NCBI GenBank assembly: GCA_902595425.1
Contig: CACJPV010000005.1
Coordinates: forward strand, 23,959 to 87,958
Length of the DNA: 64,000 nt
From: an uncultured Alphaproteobacteria bacterium
GTDB taxonomy: Bacteria > Pseudomonadota > Alphaproteobacteria > HIMB59 > GCA-002718135
Reading direction: 5' to 3'
A program made the position numbers and the translations under genes. The notes under the pieces are model-generated. The model was given only the letters and a program-made list of their open reading frames with translations, made no database searches and was not told the DNA's origin. This document shows positions 52,685 to 62,444 of the stretch, piece after piece (the stretch's first letter is position 1; each line of letters opens with the position of its first letter).

Positions 52685-53620
52685 ATGAAGATTATTGCAG
52701 GCAACAGTAATAAAATTTTATCAGAAGCGATTTGCAATTATATTGGTGTATCTTTAGCCAACACGTCTTTAAGAAGATTTGCTGATAGAGAAATATTTGT
52801 AGAAATCAATGAAAATATAAGAGGGGAAGATGTTTTTATAATACAATCAACATCTCACCCAGCAAATGACCACCTAATGGAATTATTAATTATGATAGAT
52901 GCTGCAAAAAGAGGTTCAGCAAAAAGAATAACAGTCGTTATTCCTTATTACGGATATGCTAGACAAGATAGGAAAACGGGACCTAGGACCCCTATCACAG
53001 CAAAACTAGTAGCAAACTTAATTACTTCAGCAGGAGCCGATAGAGTTTTAACTATGGATTTACATGCAGGACAAATTCAAGGCTTCTTTGACATTCCTCT
53101 AGATAATATTTTTTCTGCTCCACCAATAATTAAAGATATGAAGGAAAAATTTAATAACGAGAGTAATCTGGTAATTGCATCTCCAGATGTTGGTGGCGTA
53201 GTCAGAGCCAGAGCCTTTGCAAAACGAATGAATGCTGGTCTTGCTATTGCTGATAAAAGAAGAGAAAAAGCTGGAGAGTCTGAAGTTATGAATATTATTG
53301 GAGATGTAAAAGATAAAACATGTATTTTACTTGATGATATTGCTGACTCTGCTGGAACACTATGCAATGCAGCAAAAGCTCTGAGAGACAGCGGCGCTAA
53401 AGAAATATACTCATATATAGCCCACGGAGTCTTATCTGGTGAAGCCCTAAAAAAGATTGAAAAATCTGCAATTAAGGAATTAGTTCTGACCGACAGCATA
53501 GAGGCCTCAAATGATGTAAAAAATACAAAAAATATTAGACATATTAGCATTGCTCCTTTAATGGGGGAGGCCATAAAAAGGATTAACAGTGATTCTTCTG
53601 TTTCGGCCCTTTTTGATTAA
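52685..53620 (+). CDS. prs: Ribose-phosphate pyrophosphokinase
   Basis: A 311 aa protein of normal length: [45 protein letters not shown] (ATP site), [13 protein letters not shown] and the PRPP loop [14 protein letters not shown]. It makes PRPP for nucleotide, His and Trp synthesis. First of the prs-rplY-pth-ychF string. An open antisense frame within it (53077-53574) is a shadow. Confidence 0.98.
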   Translation: MKIIAGNSNKILSEAICNYIGVSLANTSLRRFADREIFVEINENIRGEDVFIIQSTSHPANDHLMELLIMIDAAKRGSAKRITVVIPYYGYARQDRKTGPRTPITAKLVANLITSAGADRVLTMDLHAGQIQGFFDIPLDNIFSAPPIIKDMKEKFNNESNLVIASPDVGGVVRARAFAKRMNAGLAIADKRREKAGESEVMNIIGDVKDKTCILLDDIADSAGTLCNAAKALRDSGAKEIYSYIAHGVLSGEALKKIEKSAIKELVLTDSIEASNDVKNTKNIRHISIAPLMGEAIKRINSDSSVSALFD

Positions 53621-53637
53621 AATTAAAATAAATTAAA

Positions 53638-54309
53638 ATGGAAAAATATAAAGTAATTGAGAGATCTAAAGGTGCTGGCTCTACTTTTTCATTGCTTAGC
53701 AAAGGCATGGTCCCTGGCATAGTTTATGGCAAAGGAACTGAACCTATAAAAATTGCTTTTGAAAACAAAACACTCCAGAGGCTGATGCACACAGGTTCTT
53801 TTTACTCTACAATTATTGATATTGATATTGATGGTAAATCGGAAAAAGTCCTTCCTAAACAATTACAGTATCATCCAGTAACTGATAAACTGATTCATTT
53901 TGATTTTTTAAGAGTTCAGAATGACACAAAAGTTACTGTTGAAGTGCCTGTTGATTTTTTGAATCAGGAAACTTGCCCTGGTCTTAAAAAAGGTGGTGTT
54001 CTAAACTTGGTTAGACGTGAAGTAGAACTTAGTTGTAATGCAAATAATATTCCTGATAAACTGCAGTTCGACCTTATAAATTCTGAAATCGGTGACTCCA
54101 TTAAAATAAGTAATATTGATCTCCCTGATGGTGTTCAACCTACTATTACAGACAGAGACTTTGTTGTAGCTACTTTGGTTCCACCAACTGTAGAAGTTGA
54201 GACAAAACCAGCAGAAGATGCAGAAGAAACTGAAGAAGAGTCTAAAGAAGAAAAATCTGAAGATAAAAAAGAAGATAATAAAGAAGACTCTAAAGAAGAA
54301 TCTAAGTAA
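53638..54309 (+). CDS. rplY: Large ribosomal subunit protein bL25 (Ctc form)
   Basis: A 223 aa protein with the 5S-rRNA-binding beta-barrel N-terminal domain (GMVPGIVYGKG; LPKQLQYHPVTDKLIHFDFL) and the C-terminal TL5/Ctc domain. It ends in a highly acidic/basic low-complexity tail of about 35 residues built of short Glu/Lys/Asp repeats. Such charged tails occur in long L25 forms. It lies 17 nt after prs and 18 nt before pth. Confidence 0.95.
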   Translation: MEKYKVIERSKGAGSTFSLLSKGMVPGIVYGKGTEPIKIAFENKTLQRLMHTGSFYSTIIDIDIDGKSEKVLPKQLQYHPVTDKLIHFDFLRVQNDTKVTVEVPVDFLNQETCPGLKKGGVLNLVRREVELSCNANNIPDKLQFDLINSEIGDSIKISNIDLPDGVQPTITDRDFVVATLVPPTVEVETKPAEDAEETEEESKEEKSEDKKEDNKEDSKEESK

Positions 54310-54327
54310 AATACTTTATAAATAATT

Positions 54328-54888
54328 ATGTTTTTGATATGTGGTCTGGGAAATCCAGGAAAAGAATATATTGATACAAGACATAACATTGGTTTTACCT
54401 TAATTGATAAACTAGTTAGTTTTTATAACTTTGTTTCATATAAAAAAGATTCAAAAAAAGAAATTTTTAAGGGTGTTATAAATAATAACACCTGCTTTCT
54501 ATTAAAGCCCTTAAATTTCATGAATTTATCTGGACAACCAATAAAAGAAGTAATGAATTTTTATAAAATTAAAAAAAATAGATTATTCATAATACATGAT
54601 GATTTAGACTTAGAATTAGGTAGGGTAAAAGTAAAAGTAGGTGGAGGTAATGGTGGCCACAATGGTCTTTCAAGTATTGATGAAATGATTGGAAATGATT
54701 ACTACCGAATACGAGTTGGTATTGATCATCCTGGAGAAAAACATCTCGTTTCGAGCTATGTATTGAATAAATTCAATGATACTGAAACAGAAGTAATTAA
54801 TAAACAATTAGATAACATTACAAAAAACTTTGAACATATTTTAAGTGATACAGCTCTTTTTTTAACAAAATTATCAGAGTGTAAATAA
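54328..54888 (+). CDS. pth: Peptidyl-tRNA hydrolase
   Basis: A 186 aa protein with LICGLGNPGKEY, the catalytic His in DTRHNIGF, LNFMNLSGQPI, IIHDDLDLELG and GGNGGHNGLSSI. It recycles tRNA from drop-off peptidyl-tRNA. Its stop overlaps ychF by 1 nt (TAATG). Confidence 0.98.
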   Translation: MFLICGLGNPGKEYIDTRHNIGFTLIDKLVSFYNFVSYKKDSKKEIFKGVINNNTCFLLKPLNFMNLSGQPIKEVMNFYKIKKNRLFIIHDDLDLELGRVKVKVGGGNGGHNGLSSIDEMIGNDYYRIRVGIDHPGEKHLVSSYVLNKFNDTETEVINKQLDNITKNFEHILSDTALFLTKLSECK

Positions 54889-55985
54889 TGGGTTTTAAAT
54901 GTGGTATTATCGGTTTGCCAAATGTTGGAAAATCAACTTTATTTAACGCACTTACTGAGTCCAATAAAGCTGAGGCGGCAAATTATCCATTCGCCACTAT
55001 TGAACCTAATGTAGGAAGAGTTGCTGTTCCTGACGAAAGATTAAAAATACTCGGCGAAATAGGAAAAAGTGAAAAGATAATTCCCTCCTATATGGATTTC
55101 GTTGATATTGCTGGACTAGTGCAGGGAGCCTCTAAAGGAGAGGGACTAGGCAATAAATTTTTAGGTCATATAAGAGAAGTTGATGCAATTGCACATGTTG
55201 TCCGATGTTTTAAAGATGAAAACATTACGCATGTATCAAGTACTATTGATCCTCTTAGTGATATTGAAACAATTAATACAGAGCTTCAACTAGCAGACAT
55301 TGAAACACTAGAAACAAAGAAAAATTCTTTAGAAAAAAAATCTAAACAAGGTGATAAAATTTTTAAGAGTCAAATTAGCATAATTGAAAAACTCTTGGAA
55401 AATTTAAGTATCAGAACATTAAATAAAGATGAATATTCTGAAGAAGATAAATTATTTATCAAAACATTGAACTTAATTACAACTAAGCCAATGCTTTATA
55501 TCTGTAATGTTGATGAAAACTCTTTACAAAATGGAAATGAATTATCTAAAAAAGTAAATGAGTACGCAGTAAATAATAATCACAACTCAGTAATTGTTTC
55601 TGCATCTATTGAGTCTCAAATTGCGGAATTAGAGGATAATCAAGAAAAGCTTGAGATGCTTAAAGAGATGGGTCTTAATAGTACAACTTTGATAAAAGTA
55701 ATTACAAGCGGTTATGAACTACTTAATTTAATTAATTACTTTACCTGTGGACCTAAAGAAACACGTTCGTGGACCATAAATAAGAACACTTTAGCCCCAC
55801 AAGCTGCAGGTAAAATACACAGTGACTTTGAAAAAGGTTTTATTAGAGCTGAAACTATTGCTTATGAAGATTTTATAAAATTTAAAGGCGAAGTAGGTAG
55901 TAGAGATGCTGGAAAATTAAGGCAGGAGGGTAAGGATTATGTTGTAAAAAACGGAGATGTAATGCACTTTCTCTTTAATGTTTAG
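54888..55985 (+). CDS. ychF: Redox-regulated ATPase YchF (Obg-family)
   Basis: A 365 aa protein with P-loop GLPNVGKSTLFNALT, switch NYPFATIEPNVG, FVDIAGLVQGASKGEGLGNKF and the C-terminal TGS-like domain ending VKNGDVMHFLFNV. It is an ATPase associated with ribosomes. Its 3' end overlaps the convergent petC gene by 4 nt. Confidence 0.98.
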   Translation: MGFKCGIIGLPNVGKSTLFNALTESNKAEAANYPFATIEPNVGRVAVPDERLKILGEIGKSEKIIPSYMDFVDIAGLVQGASKGEGLGNKFLGHIREVDAIAHVVRCFKDENITHVSSTIDPLSDIETINTELQLADIETLETKKNSLEKKSKQGDKIFKSQISIIEKLLENLSIRTLNKDEYSEEDKLFIKTLNLITTKPMLYICNVDENSLQNGNELSKKVNEYAVNNNHNSVIVSASIESQIAELEDNQEKLEMLKEMGLNSTTLIKVITSGYELLNLINYFTCGPKETRSWTINKNTLAPQAAGKIHSDFEKGFIRAETIAYEDFIKFKGEVGSRDAGKLRQEGKDYVVKNGDVMHFLFNV

Positions 55986-56737
55986 TGCACTTCTCTCCAT
56001 AACCTATTTTTTGCTAGATAAACTATTGTTCCAAGTACTAAGAAAAATAAAATTACTTTAATTCCCATATTTTTCCTTACTTCTAGTTCAGGCTCCGCAG
56101 ACCATTTTAAAAATGTGACAACATCCTCTGATAATTGAGCAGCATTGTTGTCTGTTCCATCATCATAATCCACGCTACCATCATAAATTGGAGCCGGCAT
56201 AGCAATTTGATTACCATCCATCCACTTATTGTAATACATGCCTTCGCCAACTTCTACTTCCTCAGGAGCCTCCACATAACCCATTAATAAATTATATATA
56301 TAGTCTTCACCATATCTTCTAGCCTTTGTGATAACACTTAGGTCAGGAGGATAAGCACCGTTGTTATTAGCCCTTGCTTCATTATCATTTAGATAAGGAT
56401 TAACAAATCTATCTGCAGGACGAGCCGATCTTTCAAACATTTCACCCTCATCATTTGGTCCGTCTAAGACATCATATTCAGCAGCAATGGCTTTTACTTG
56501 TGCTTCAGAAAATCCTATATCCAAGAGATCTCTGTAATAGAGTAATTTCATTGAATGACAACCAGCGCAAACTTCTCTGTAAACCTTAAAACCTCTTTGT
56601 AATGCTGCTCTATCAAAGGTTCCTGTAATACCATTAAATGACCATTCATGTTTTGGCATCGATCCTTTATTTGACTCAGCTGCATGAATATTAAATGTAA
56701 AACTTAGAGTTAAAATTAATATTAATATTTTTATCAT
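55982..56737 (-). CDS. petC: Cytochrome c1, bc1 complex
   Basis: A 251 aa protein with a cleavable signal peptide (about 19 residues), heme-c motif C57-A-G-C60-H61, axial Met in IAMPAP, and a C-terminal membrane anchor (GIKVILFFLVLGTIVYLA). It takes electrons from the Rieske protein to cytochrome c. It follows petB directly, with no gap. Confidence 0.97.
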   Translation of the reverse strand: MIKILILILTLSFTFNIHAAESNKGSMPKHEWSFNGITGTFDRAALQRGFKVYREVCAGCHSMKLLYYRDLLDIGFSEAQVKAIAAEYDVLDGPNDEGEMFERSARPADRFVNPYLNDNEARANNNGAYPPDLSVITKARRYGEDYIYNLLMGYVEAPEEVEVGEGMYYNKWMDGNQIAMPAPIYDGSVDYDDGTDNNAAQLSEDVVTFLKWSAEPELEVRKNMGIKVILFFLVLGTIVYLAKNRLWREVH

Positions 56738-58003
56738 CTAATGAATTTCTTTTTGACTAGCAGTTAATGGTGACTGTTTGCCACCACCCAAATAAACATC
56801 GCTAATGCTTAAAGGTAATGTTTTTGGTTTTTCAATCCATCCTATAAATGGTGTGAGAATGAGGAAGAAACCAAAATAATATACTAATCCTACTCTTGCA
56901 ATTAAAAGATATAAACCTTCAGCAGGTAACATACCAACATAACCAAGAACAAAAAAGTTTACAAAAAATAACATCATGAACCATTTATACATTGGTCTAA
57001 AATTACAACTTCTTACTTTTGAAGTATCTAACCAAGGTAGCACAAAAAGAATTGCAATTGCTCCAAACATCAACGCCACCCCACCTAACTTATCAGGTAC
57101 AGCTCGCAAAATTGCATAGAATGGAGCTAAATACCAGTTAGGAACAATATGTGCAGGAGTGACTAAAGGATCAGCTGGTATATAATTATCAACTTCTGCC
57201 ATTAAGTTTGGCCCAAAGAATATAACAGCTGAAATAAGAACGCCAAATACACAAACTGCAATAGTGTCTTTAATTAGCATGTAAGGAAAAAAGTTTACTG
57301 TATCGTTTTTGGATCTAATATCTATTCCGGCAGGATTGTTTGATCCATGTACGTGGACTGCCGCCACATGTAAGCCAACAATACCAAAAATAACAAATGG
57401 AAGCACATAATGAAGAGCAAAAAATCTATTTAATGTAGCATTGCCAACAGTATAGTCACCAAGTAACCAGGTCTTTAATCCTTCACCTATAAATGGAATA
57501 GCACTGAATAAATTAGTTATTACCGTAGCACCCCAGTAAGACATTTGTCCCCATGGAAGTGTATATCCGAGAAAAGAAGTTGCCATCATTAAAAGATAAA
57601 TAAATACACCTAGAATCCAATTGAGTTCCCTTGGATATTTATAGGAACCATAATACATTCCTCTCACAATATGAATGTACACAATAATAAAGAAAAATGC
57701 TGCTCCATTAGAATGGATGTATCTCAGAAGCCATCCATAATTAACATCCCTCATTATTCTCTCAACACTATCAAAAGCCATTTCAGTATGCGGAGTATAG
57801 TTCATTGCAAGAAAAATTCCGCTAACTATCATTGTAACTAAAGTTATTGTTGCTAAAGCTCCAAAGCTCCAAAAATAATTACAGTTTTTAGGCATTGGAT
57901 AATCACCATACTCTTTTTCAAAATAAGAGATTATTGGAAGTCGAAATTCGATCCAATTTAAAACAGGATTTTTATATTTTCTAGGTTCTGAATTACCACT
58001 CAT
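56738..58003 (-). CDS. petB: Cytochrome b, bc1 complex
   Basis: A 421 aa membrane protein with eight TMs expected. The heme-ligating His residues are in the second and fourth helices (RYIHSNGAAFFF; FALHYVLPF and GLHVAAVHVHGSN). The Qo loop reads PWGQMSYWGATVI, and the Qo PEWY motif is PNWY here (VPNWYLAPFYAIL). It carries the Qo and Qi sites. It starts 5 nt after petA. Confidence 0.98.
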   Translation of the reverse strand: MSGNSEPRKYKNPVLNWIEFRLPIISYFEKEYGDYPMPKNCNYFWSFGALATITLVTMIVSGIFLAMNYTPHTEMAFDSVERIMRDVNYGWLLRYIHSNGAAFFFIIVYIHIVRGMYYGSYKYPRELNWILGVFIYLLMMATSFLGYTLPWGQMSYWGATVITNLFSAIPFIGEGLKTWLLGDYTVGNATLNRFFALHYVLPFVIFGIVGLHVAAVHVHGSNNPAGIDIRSKNDTVNFFPYMLIKDTIAVCVFGVLISAVIFFGPNLMAEVDNYIPADPLVTPAHIVPNWYLAPFYAILRAVPDKLGGVALMFGAIAILFVLPWLDTSKVRSCNFRPMYKWFMMLFFVNFFVLGYVGMLPAEGLYLLIARVGLVYYFGFFLILTPFIGWIEKPKTLPLSISDVYLGGGKQSPLTASQKEIH

Positions 58004-58008
58004 ATGTT

Positions 58009-58536
58009 CTAACCAATCTTAATTGTTGTATCATTTAAAAAGGAATAAGGAGGTACTGCAAGATTTTCCGGAGCGGGTCCTTTTCTTATTCTGCCAGATG
58101 TATCATAGTGTGATCCGTGGCATGGACAATACCAACCGTTATATTCACCTTTTGAATCAGTTAATTTTTGTCCAAGTGGAACACAGCCTAAATGCGTACA
58201 TACTCCAACAAGCACTAACCACTCATCTTTTTTTACCCGGTCAACATCTTCCTCAGGATCTTTTAAATCAGACATGTTGACAGTTTTTGCCTCATCTATT
58301 TCATCTTTTGTTCTTTTACGAATGAATACAGGCTTTCCTCGCCATTTAACTGTTATACTTTGCCCCTCTTCTATTTGGCTTACATCAACCTCAGTTGTCC
58401 CAAGAGCTATTGTATCCTCTGCCGGATTCATACTTTTTAAGAAAGGCCAAATGAATGCAGCTGTTCCTACTGCGCCAATTGTAACAGTACTTAGTTGAAG
58501 AAAGTCTCTTCTTTTATTATTAGAATTTTCAGCCAT
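58009..58536 (-). CDS. petA: Rieske iron-sulfur protein, bc1 complex
   Basis: A 175 aa protein. An N-terminal twin-arginine motif (KRRDFLQL) and hydrophobic anchor are followed by the 2Fe-2S motifs [10 protein letters not shown] and CPCHGSHYD. It is exported by Tat and stays anchored. First gene of petABC. Promoter expected in the 95 bp gap to the divergent trmL. Confidence 0.97.
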   Translation of the reverse strand: MAENSNNKRRDFLQLSTVTIGAVGTAAFIWPFLKSMNPAEDTIALGTTEVDVSQIEEGQSITVKWRGKPVFIRKRTKDEIDEAKTVNMSDLKDPEEDVDRVKKDEWLVLVGVCTHLGCVPLGQKLTDSKGEYNGWYCPCHGSHYDTSGRIRKGPAPENLAVPPYSFLNDTTIKIG

Positions 58537-58631
58537 AAATTGATTTTCTCTTATAGCTTAAATTCGAAAAAAAATACCAAATTATGTGTGCCAGCGTGAC
58601 GCAATCATAAAAATAATGTAGACAAGAGAGC

Positions 58632-59084
58632 ATGAGAATTGCTCTTTATCAACCTGACATACCTCAAAATGCTGGCAATATTTTTCGTCTAGGTGCATGC
58701 TTGGGTATTCCAGTAGATATTATTGAGCCAACAGGCTTTATTTTTGATGATAAAAAATTCAAAAGAAGTGCAATGGACTATATAAATCACATTGAATACA
58801 AAAGGCATATTGATTGGCAGCATTTTTATGACTTTACTAAAAAAAATAAATTTCGATTAATATTGATGACAACCAAGGCTGATCAAAGCTTCTATAAATT
58901 TGAATTTCACTCCTCTGATATTCTTTTATTTGGCAGGGAAAGTGCTGGCGTACCTGAAAAGATACATCAACTAGTTGATCACCGATTAACTATACCTATG
59001 AAAGAAGGGGTTCGATCAATGAACTTAAGTAGTTCTGTTGCATTAGTTATTGGAGAGGGTCTTCGACAAACTAGTAAAATTTAA
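58632..59084 (+). CDS. trmL: tRNA (cytidine/uridine-34-2'-O)-methyltransferase
   Basis: A 150 aa SPOUT-class methyltransferase: LYQPDIPQNAGNIFRLGACLG, LLFGRESAGVP and RSMNLSSSVALVIGE. It methylates the wobble-base ribose of tRNA-Leu isoacceptors. The 3' end overlaps the convergent pirin gene by 4 nt. Confidence 0.96.
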   Translation: MRIALYQPDIPQNAGNIFRLGACLGIPVDIIEPTGFIFDDKKFKRSAMDYINHIEYKRHIDWQHFYDFTKKNKFRLILMTTKADQSFYKFEFHSSDILLFGRESAGVPEKIHQLVDHRLTIPMKEGVRSMNLSSSVALVIGEGLRQTSKI

Positions 59085-59938
59085 CTAAGCGTTCCCATTT
59101 TACCATTCTGGTAATCTAACATTGCTTGTTTCATATCCCCTTCCGTATTTGTCACAAATGGCCCATATCTAACAACAGGCTCATTTAGAGGTTCACCAGC
59201 TAAAACTAAGTAAGATCCAGAAGAAGAAATGGATGTTAAATTAATCATATCAGAAGACTGATCAAAATAAATCATCTGCCCTTTTCTAGCAATTTGATTG
59301 TCTTCATGAAATTTCAACTCTCCGTCAATTACATAAACCATAGCTGTTTGATTTTTTGGGATATCTAAATCTATCAAGCTTGGTTTGGCAAACTGAACAT
59401 CAAAAATTGAAACTGGTGAATATGTTTGGACAGCTGAAGAAATATTTTTAACTTTACCAACCAAAACTTTTAATAAAACATCATTACTCTCATCTATTGT
59501 AGGGATGTCATTTTTTTTAATATGTTGATACCATGGTTTTACTTTTTTATTTTTTTGAGGCAGGTTTACCCAAATCTGTAAACCCTGCATTACGCCACCA
59601 CTATTTTTAAATTTATCTGTCACTAATTCTGAGTGAATGAGACCTGAACCTGTTGTCATCCATTGAATATCTCCAGTTTCAATAGCTGCTTGACCACCCC
59701 ATGAATCTTTATGTTCAACTTCCCCACCTAATAAATATGTTATTGCTTCAAACCCACAGTGAGGATGAGCTGGTACACCCGTTGCTCCTCCTGGCTCATA
59801 ATTTATTGGCCCGAAGTGATCGAATAAAAGAAATGGATCATTTTCTCGCATTTGTGGAACAGGGAACGCTCTTGTCACAGGAATGCCATCCCCTTCAAAA
59901 GTTTTCATACAATCTTTGATATCAGCAATCTTTCTCAT
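59081..59938 (-). CDS. Pirin-family bicupin
   Basis: A 285 aa protein with metal-binding residues of the N-terminal cupin (PAHPHCGFEAITYLLGGEVEH, TGSGLIHSE) and a second, less conserved cupin. Bacterial pirins include quercetinases and redox regulators; the function here is unknown. It lies 30 nt downstream of the CCA-type gene. Confidence 0.92.
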   Translation of the reverse strand: MRKIADIKDCMKTFEGDGIPVTRAFPVPQMRENDPFLLFDHFGPINYEPGGATGVPAHPHCGFEAITYLLGGEVEHKDSWGGQAAIETGDIQWMTTGSGLIHSELVTDKFKNSGGVMQGLQIWVNLPQKNKKVKPWYQHIKKNDIPTIDESNDVLLKVLVGKVKNISSAVQTYSPVSIFDVQFAKPSLIDLDIPKNQTAMVYVIDGELKFHEDNQIARKGQMIYFDQSSDMINLTSISSSGSYLVLAGEPLNEPVVRYGPFVTNTEGDMKQAMLDYQNGKMGTLS

Positions 59939-59968
59939 AGTGCTTAAATGGTAGTTAATTTTTGATTT

Positions 59969-60754
59969 TCAATTTATAATACTATCAATTCTATTAAGAC
60001 ATTTCTCTAACCCTAACGTATAATTAGTTTTGATAAAATGTTCTTTTAAAATTTCGACCCACTTGAATTTTTCATGTGATCGAAAGAAACAGTTCAATGG
60101 AAAAGGCATATTAAACATTTTTAAGACTTCTTGACGTATGACATCATTTGTCAAAACAACTAAAGACTCATGAATATATTTTTCAATAAATAACTGAGTT
60201 GTATCATCTATGTCAGGTTGATCAAATAAACCCAGAAAACGAAAGTATCTGTATATTCTAAGATAATCTTCTTTTATTCTTTCTTCAATTTCACCAATAA
60301 ATTTTATTTTCTTTTCCGTTAAATCTTTTTGCCCATTGTAAAAATCATATACTTTTTGATCAATACCAAGATATAGCGCATTGAATGTAAAATCTCTTCT
60401 TGCAGCATCTTTTTTCCAATCTTTAGTATATAAAACTGAAGTATGCCTTCCAAGCTGATTAATATCTTCTCTTAATGTAGTAATTTGAATTTTTTTATTA
60501 TTTAGATAAGCAATAATAGATCCATATCGTAACGCATAGTCATCGTATTCAATATTATGCTTCTTTAGTAAATCCAATACTTCATCTGGTTCAAGAGGAG
60601 TTGCTGAGTCTATATCTTTTACGTCTCTATCAATTAAAGTATCTCTTATACTTCCACCTACCAAGCGAATTTCAGATTTGTAATTATGAAAAATTGAAAA
60701 TAAATATTTGATAGTTTCCTGATCAAGTAAATTACTTATTTTATCAACGTTCAT
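59969..60754 (-). CDS. CCA tRNA nucleotidyltransferase/poly(A) polymerase-family protein, short form
   Basis: A 261 aa class II nucleotidyltransferase: GGSIRDTL (nucleotide-binding), the catalytic carboxylates in DVKDIDSAT, TLREDI, AARRDFTFNAL and KEDYLRIYRYFRF. Relatives are usually 380-420 aa. Here the C-terminal body/tail region is nearly missing, and the next gene leaves no room for it, so this is not a simple frameshift artefact. It may still add CCA or A residues to tRNA, or have lost one activity. Confidence 0.82.
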   Translation of the reverse strand: MNVDKISNLLDQETIKYLFSIFHNYKSEIRLVGGSIRDTLIDRDVKDIDSATPLEPDEVLDLLKKHNIEYDDYALRYGSIIAYLNNKKIQITTLREDINQLGRHTSVLYTKDWKKDAARRDFTFNALYLGIDQKVYDFYNGQKDLTEKKIKFIGEIEERIKEDYLRIYRYFRFLGLFDQPDIDDTTQLFIEKYIHESLVVLTNDVIRQEVLKMFNMPFPLNCFFRSHEKFKWVEILKEHFIKTNYTLGLEKCLNRIDSIIN

Positions 60755-60794
60755 CTCTAGCTATTTTTTTAAAACAAATTATATTACATGATTG

Positions 60795-61403
60795 ATGTCG
60801 ACGTTTTCAAAAGAAAATACTAATGAAATATTTGAGGATATTAAAAGAAATTTATCTCGTGGAGTAAAAGATAGAAATCACGACTTTCATACTCCAGTCT
60901 TTTCTAATATCAATAATCAAAATAGCATTGAATCAAGAGTCGTCGTTTTAAGAGATTTTGATGTTGAAAATATGATTTTATATTTTCATACAGATTTTAG
61001 ATCTCCTAAAGTAGAAGATCTTGCAAAAAATGAAAATTCTTTATTTGTATTTTATGATTACAAGCTAAAAGTTCAACTGCGGATTAAAACAATTTCAATC
61101 ATTAATAATCAAAATTTACTTACTGAGGAGAAGTGGAATAAAACAAAATTATTCAGCAGAAAGTGCTATTTAACAAAAAAAGCACCTAGCACTACTACAA
61201 ATATTCCTGAAGATGGTATCGATATAAATCTTCAAGGAAAAGAACCGTCTAAGGAAGAGAGTGAAAAGGGTTATAAAAACTTCACTGTTGTACAAAACAA
61301 AATAAAAGAAATAGACTGGTTATATTTAGAAGCAAGTGGACACAGAAGATTAAAAATTACTTTTAAGGAAGATATTAAAAACTTTGAATGGTTAATACCT
61401 TAG
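60795..61403 (+). CDS. Pyridoxamine 5'-phosphate oxidase-related FMN-binding protein
   Basis: A 202 aa split-barrel flavin protein: SRVVVLRDFDVENMILYFHTDFRSPKV, the FMN site pattern, and a C-terminal LYLEASGHRRLKITF (PNPOx C-terminal-like). The frame opens with a TTG at 60792 directly followed by ATG; I use the ATG. It may be a divergent PdxH or another flavin-dependent oxidoreductase. Its 3' end overlaps panC by 4 nt. Confidence 0.8.
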   Translation: MSTFSKENTNEIFEDIKRNLSRGVKDRNHDFHTPVFSNINNQNSIESRVVVLRDFDVENMILYFHTDFRSPKVEDLAKNENSLFVFYDYKLKVQLRIKTISIINNQNLLTEEKWNKTKLFSRKCYLTKKAPSTTTNIPEDGIDINLQGKEPSKEESEKGYKNFTVVQNKIKEIDWLYLEASGHRRLKITFKEDIKNFEWLIP

Positions 61404-62233
61404 TACAAAACAAAGTTATCAATAATTCTTATTTTATTCACATAGAATGCTACGAATAATCTAGAATGTATATTTGTTTTAGAAATTTCTAAATTACTCT
61501 CCTCTCTTACTTCACAATAATCAATTGTAGAAATTCCAATGCTTTGTAATTCTTTTTTAATATTTTCTAAAATTTTAATATCAAATGAATTTATTAGATC
61601 TAATAAATTCTTATCAATGATTTGAGCACACTTATCGAATTGAGTTTTTTCTTTCATACTTAATTTAGTGTATCGTGACGATAAACTCATCCCATTCAAA
61701 CCTCTAATTGATGAACATTTAACTAAATTTGCTTTTAGTTTATTTTGAATAATTAGTTTCTCTACTATTTTTAATTGCTGAAAATCTTTTTCTCCAAAAA
61801 AAACATTTGATGGTTTTATAATGTCTAGCAACAAGTTGACAACTGTAGTTACACCATCAAAATGACCTGGTCTAAACGCGTCACACAAAATGTCTCTGTA
61901 TTCAAAAATAGTTTTTTTTGTTTCAAGACCATTGGGATACATTTCATGTATATTAGGGGCAAAAATAATTTCACAATTATTTTTTGATAACAAGTTTACG
62001 TCTTGATCAAAGGTATTAGGATAATTTTCAAAATCTTTTATATCATTGAATTGAGTGGGGTTAATAAATACACTGACCACATTTATGCCCTCAAATTTAT
62101 TTGCCTCTTTTAGAAGTGACAAATGACCCTCATGTATGTTACCCATTGTGGGAATAAGATTAATTTTTGAATTATTTTTCTCTAAATCAGACAATATTTC
62201 TCTAATTTCTGATAATTTTTTGGCTATTTGCAT
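61400..62233 (-). CDS. panC: Pantothenate synthetase
   Basis: A 277 aa protein with the PTMGNIHEGHLSLL ATP site (HIGH-type), VFINPTQFN, FRPGHFDGVTTVV and FFGEKDFQQL. It joins pantoate and beta-alanine. The usual KMSKS-like loop appears as GLNGMSLSSRY. panB is not adjacent. Confidence 0.96.
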   Translation of the reverse strand: MQIAKKLSEIREILSDLEKNNSKINLIPTMGNIHEGHLSLLKEANKFEGINVVSVFINPTQFNDIKDFENYPNTFDQDVNLLSKNNCEIIFAPNIHEMYPNGLETKKTIFEYRDILCDAFRPGHFDGVTTVVNLLLDIIKPSNVFFGEKDFQQLKIVEKLIIQNKLKANLVKCSSIRGLNGMSLSSRYTKLSMKEKTQFDKCAQIIDKNLLDLINSFDIKILENIKKELQSIGISTIDYCEVREESNLEISKTNIHSRLFVAFYVNKIRIIDNFVLY

Positions 62234-62239
62234 GTTTTT

Positions 62240-62267
62240 TTGACTATCTATTTGACTTATATACGAT
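62240..62267 (+). promoter_or_regulatory. Candidate sigma-70-type promoter for rpmH
   Basis: TTGACT at 62240-62245 and TACGAT at 62262-62267 with 16 bp spacing lie in the 67 bp gap between panC and rpmH, about 34 nt before the rpmH ATG. A second TTGACT at 62252 has no convincing partner. Confidence 0.35.
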
Positions 62268-62300
62268 CAATTCGTAATAGGTCCGAAAAATTAAATAAAA

Positions 62301-62435
62301 ATGAAAAGAACTTATCAACCAAGCAAATTAATAAGAAAACGCAGACATGGCTTTCGTGCTAGAATGGCAACAAAGGCTGGAAGGCAGATCATAAATCGTC
62401 GTCGTACAAAAGGAAGAGCTCAACTTAGCGCTTAA
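62301..62435 (+). CDS. rpmH: Large ribosomal subunit protein bL34
   Basis: A 44 aa, Arg/Lys-rich protein starting [18 protein letters not shown] and ending GRAQLSA, the invariant bL34 sequence pattern. It lies 9 nt before rnpA, the universal bacterial order. Confidence 0.98.
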   Translation: MKRTYQPSKLIRKRRHGFRARMATKAGRQIINRRRTKGRAQLSA

Positions 62436-62444
62436 TCTGGCCAT

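Noticed and set aside
53077..53574. 165-codon open frame antisense to prs
   Set aside because: Prs is unmistakable on the other strand and the antisense product has no family features; long shadow frames are common in conserved genes.
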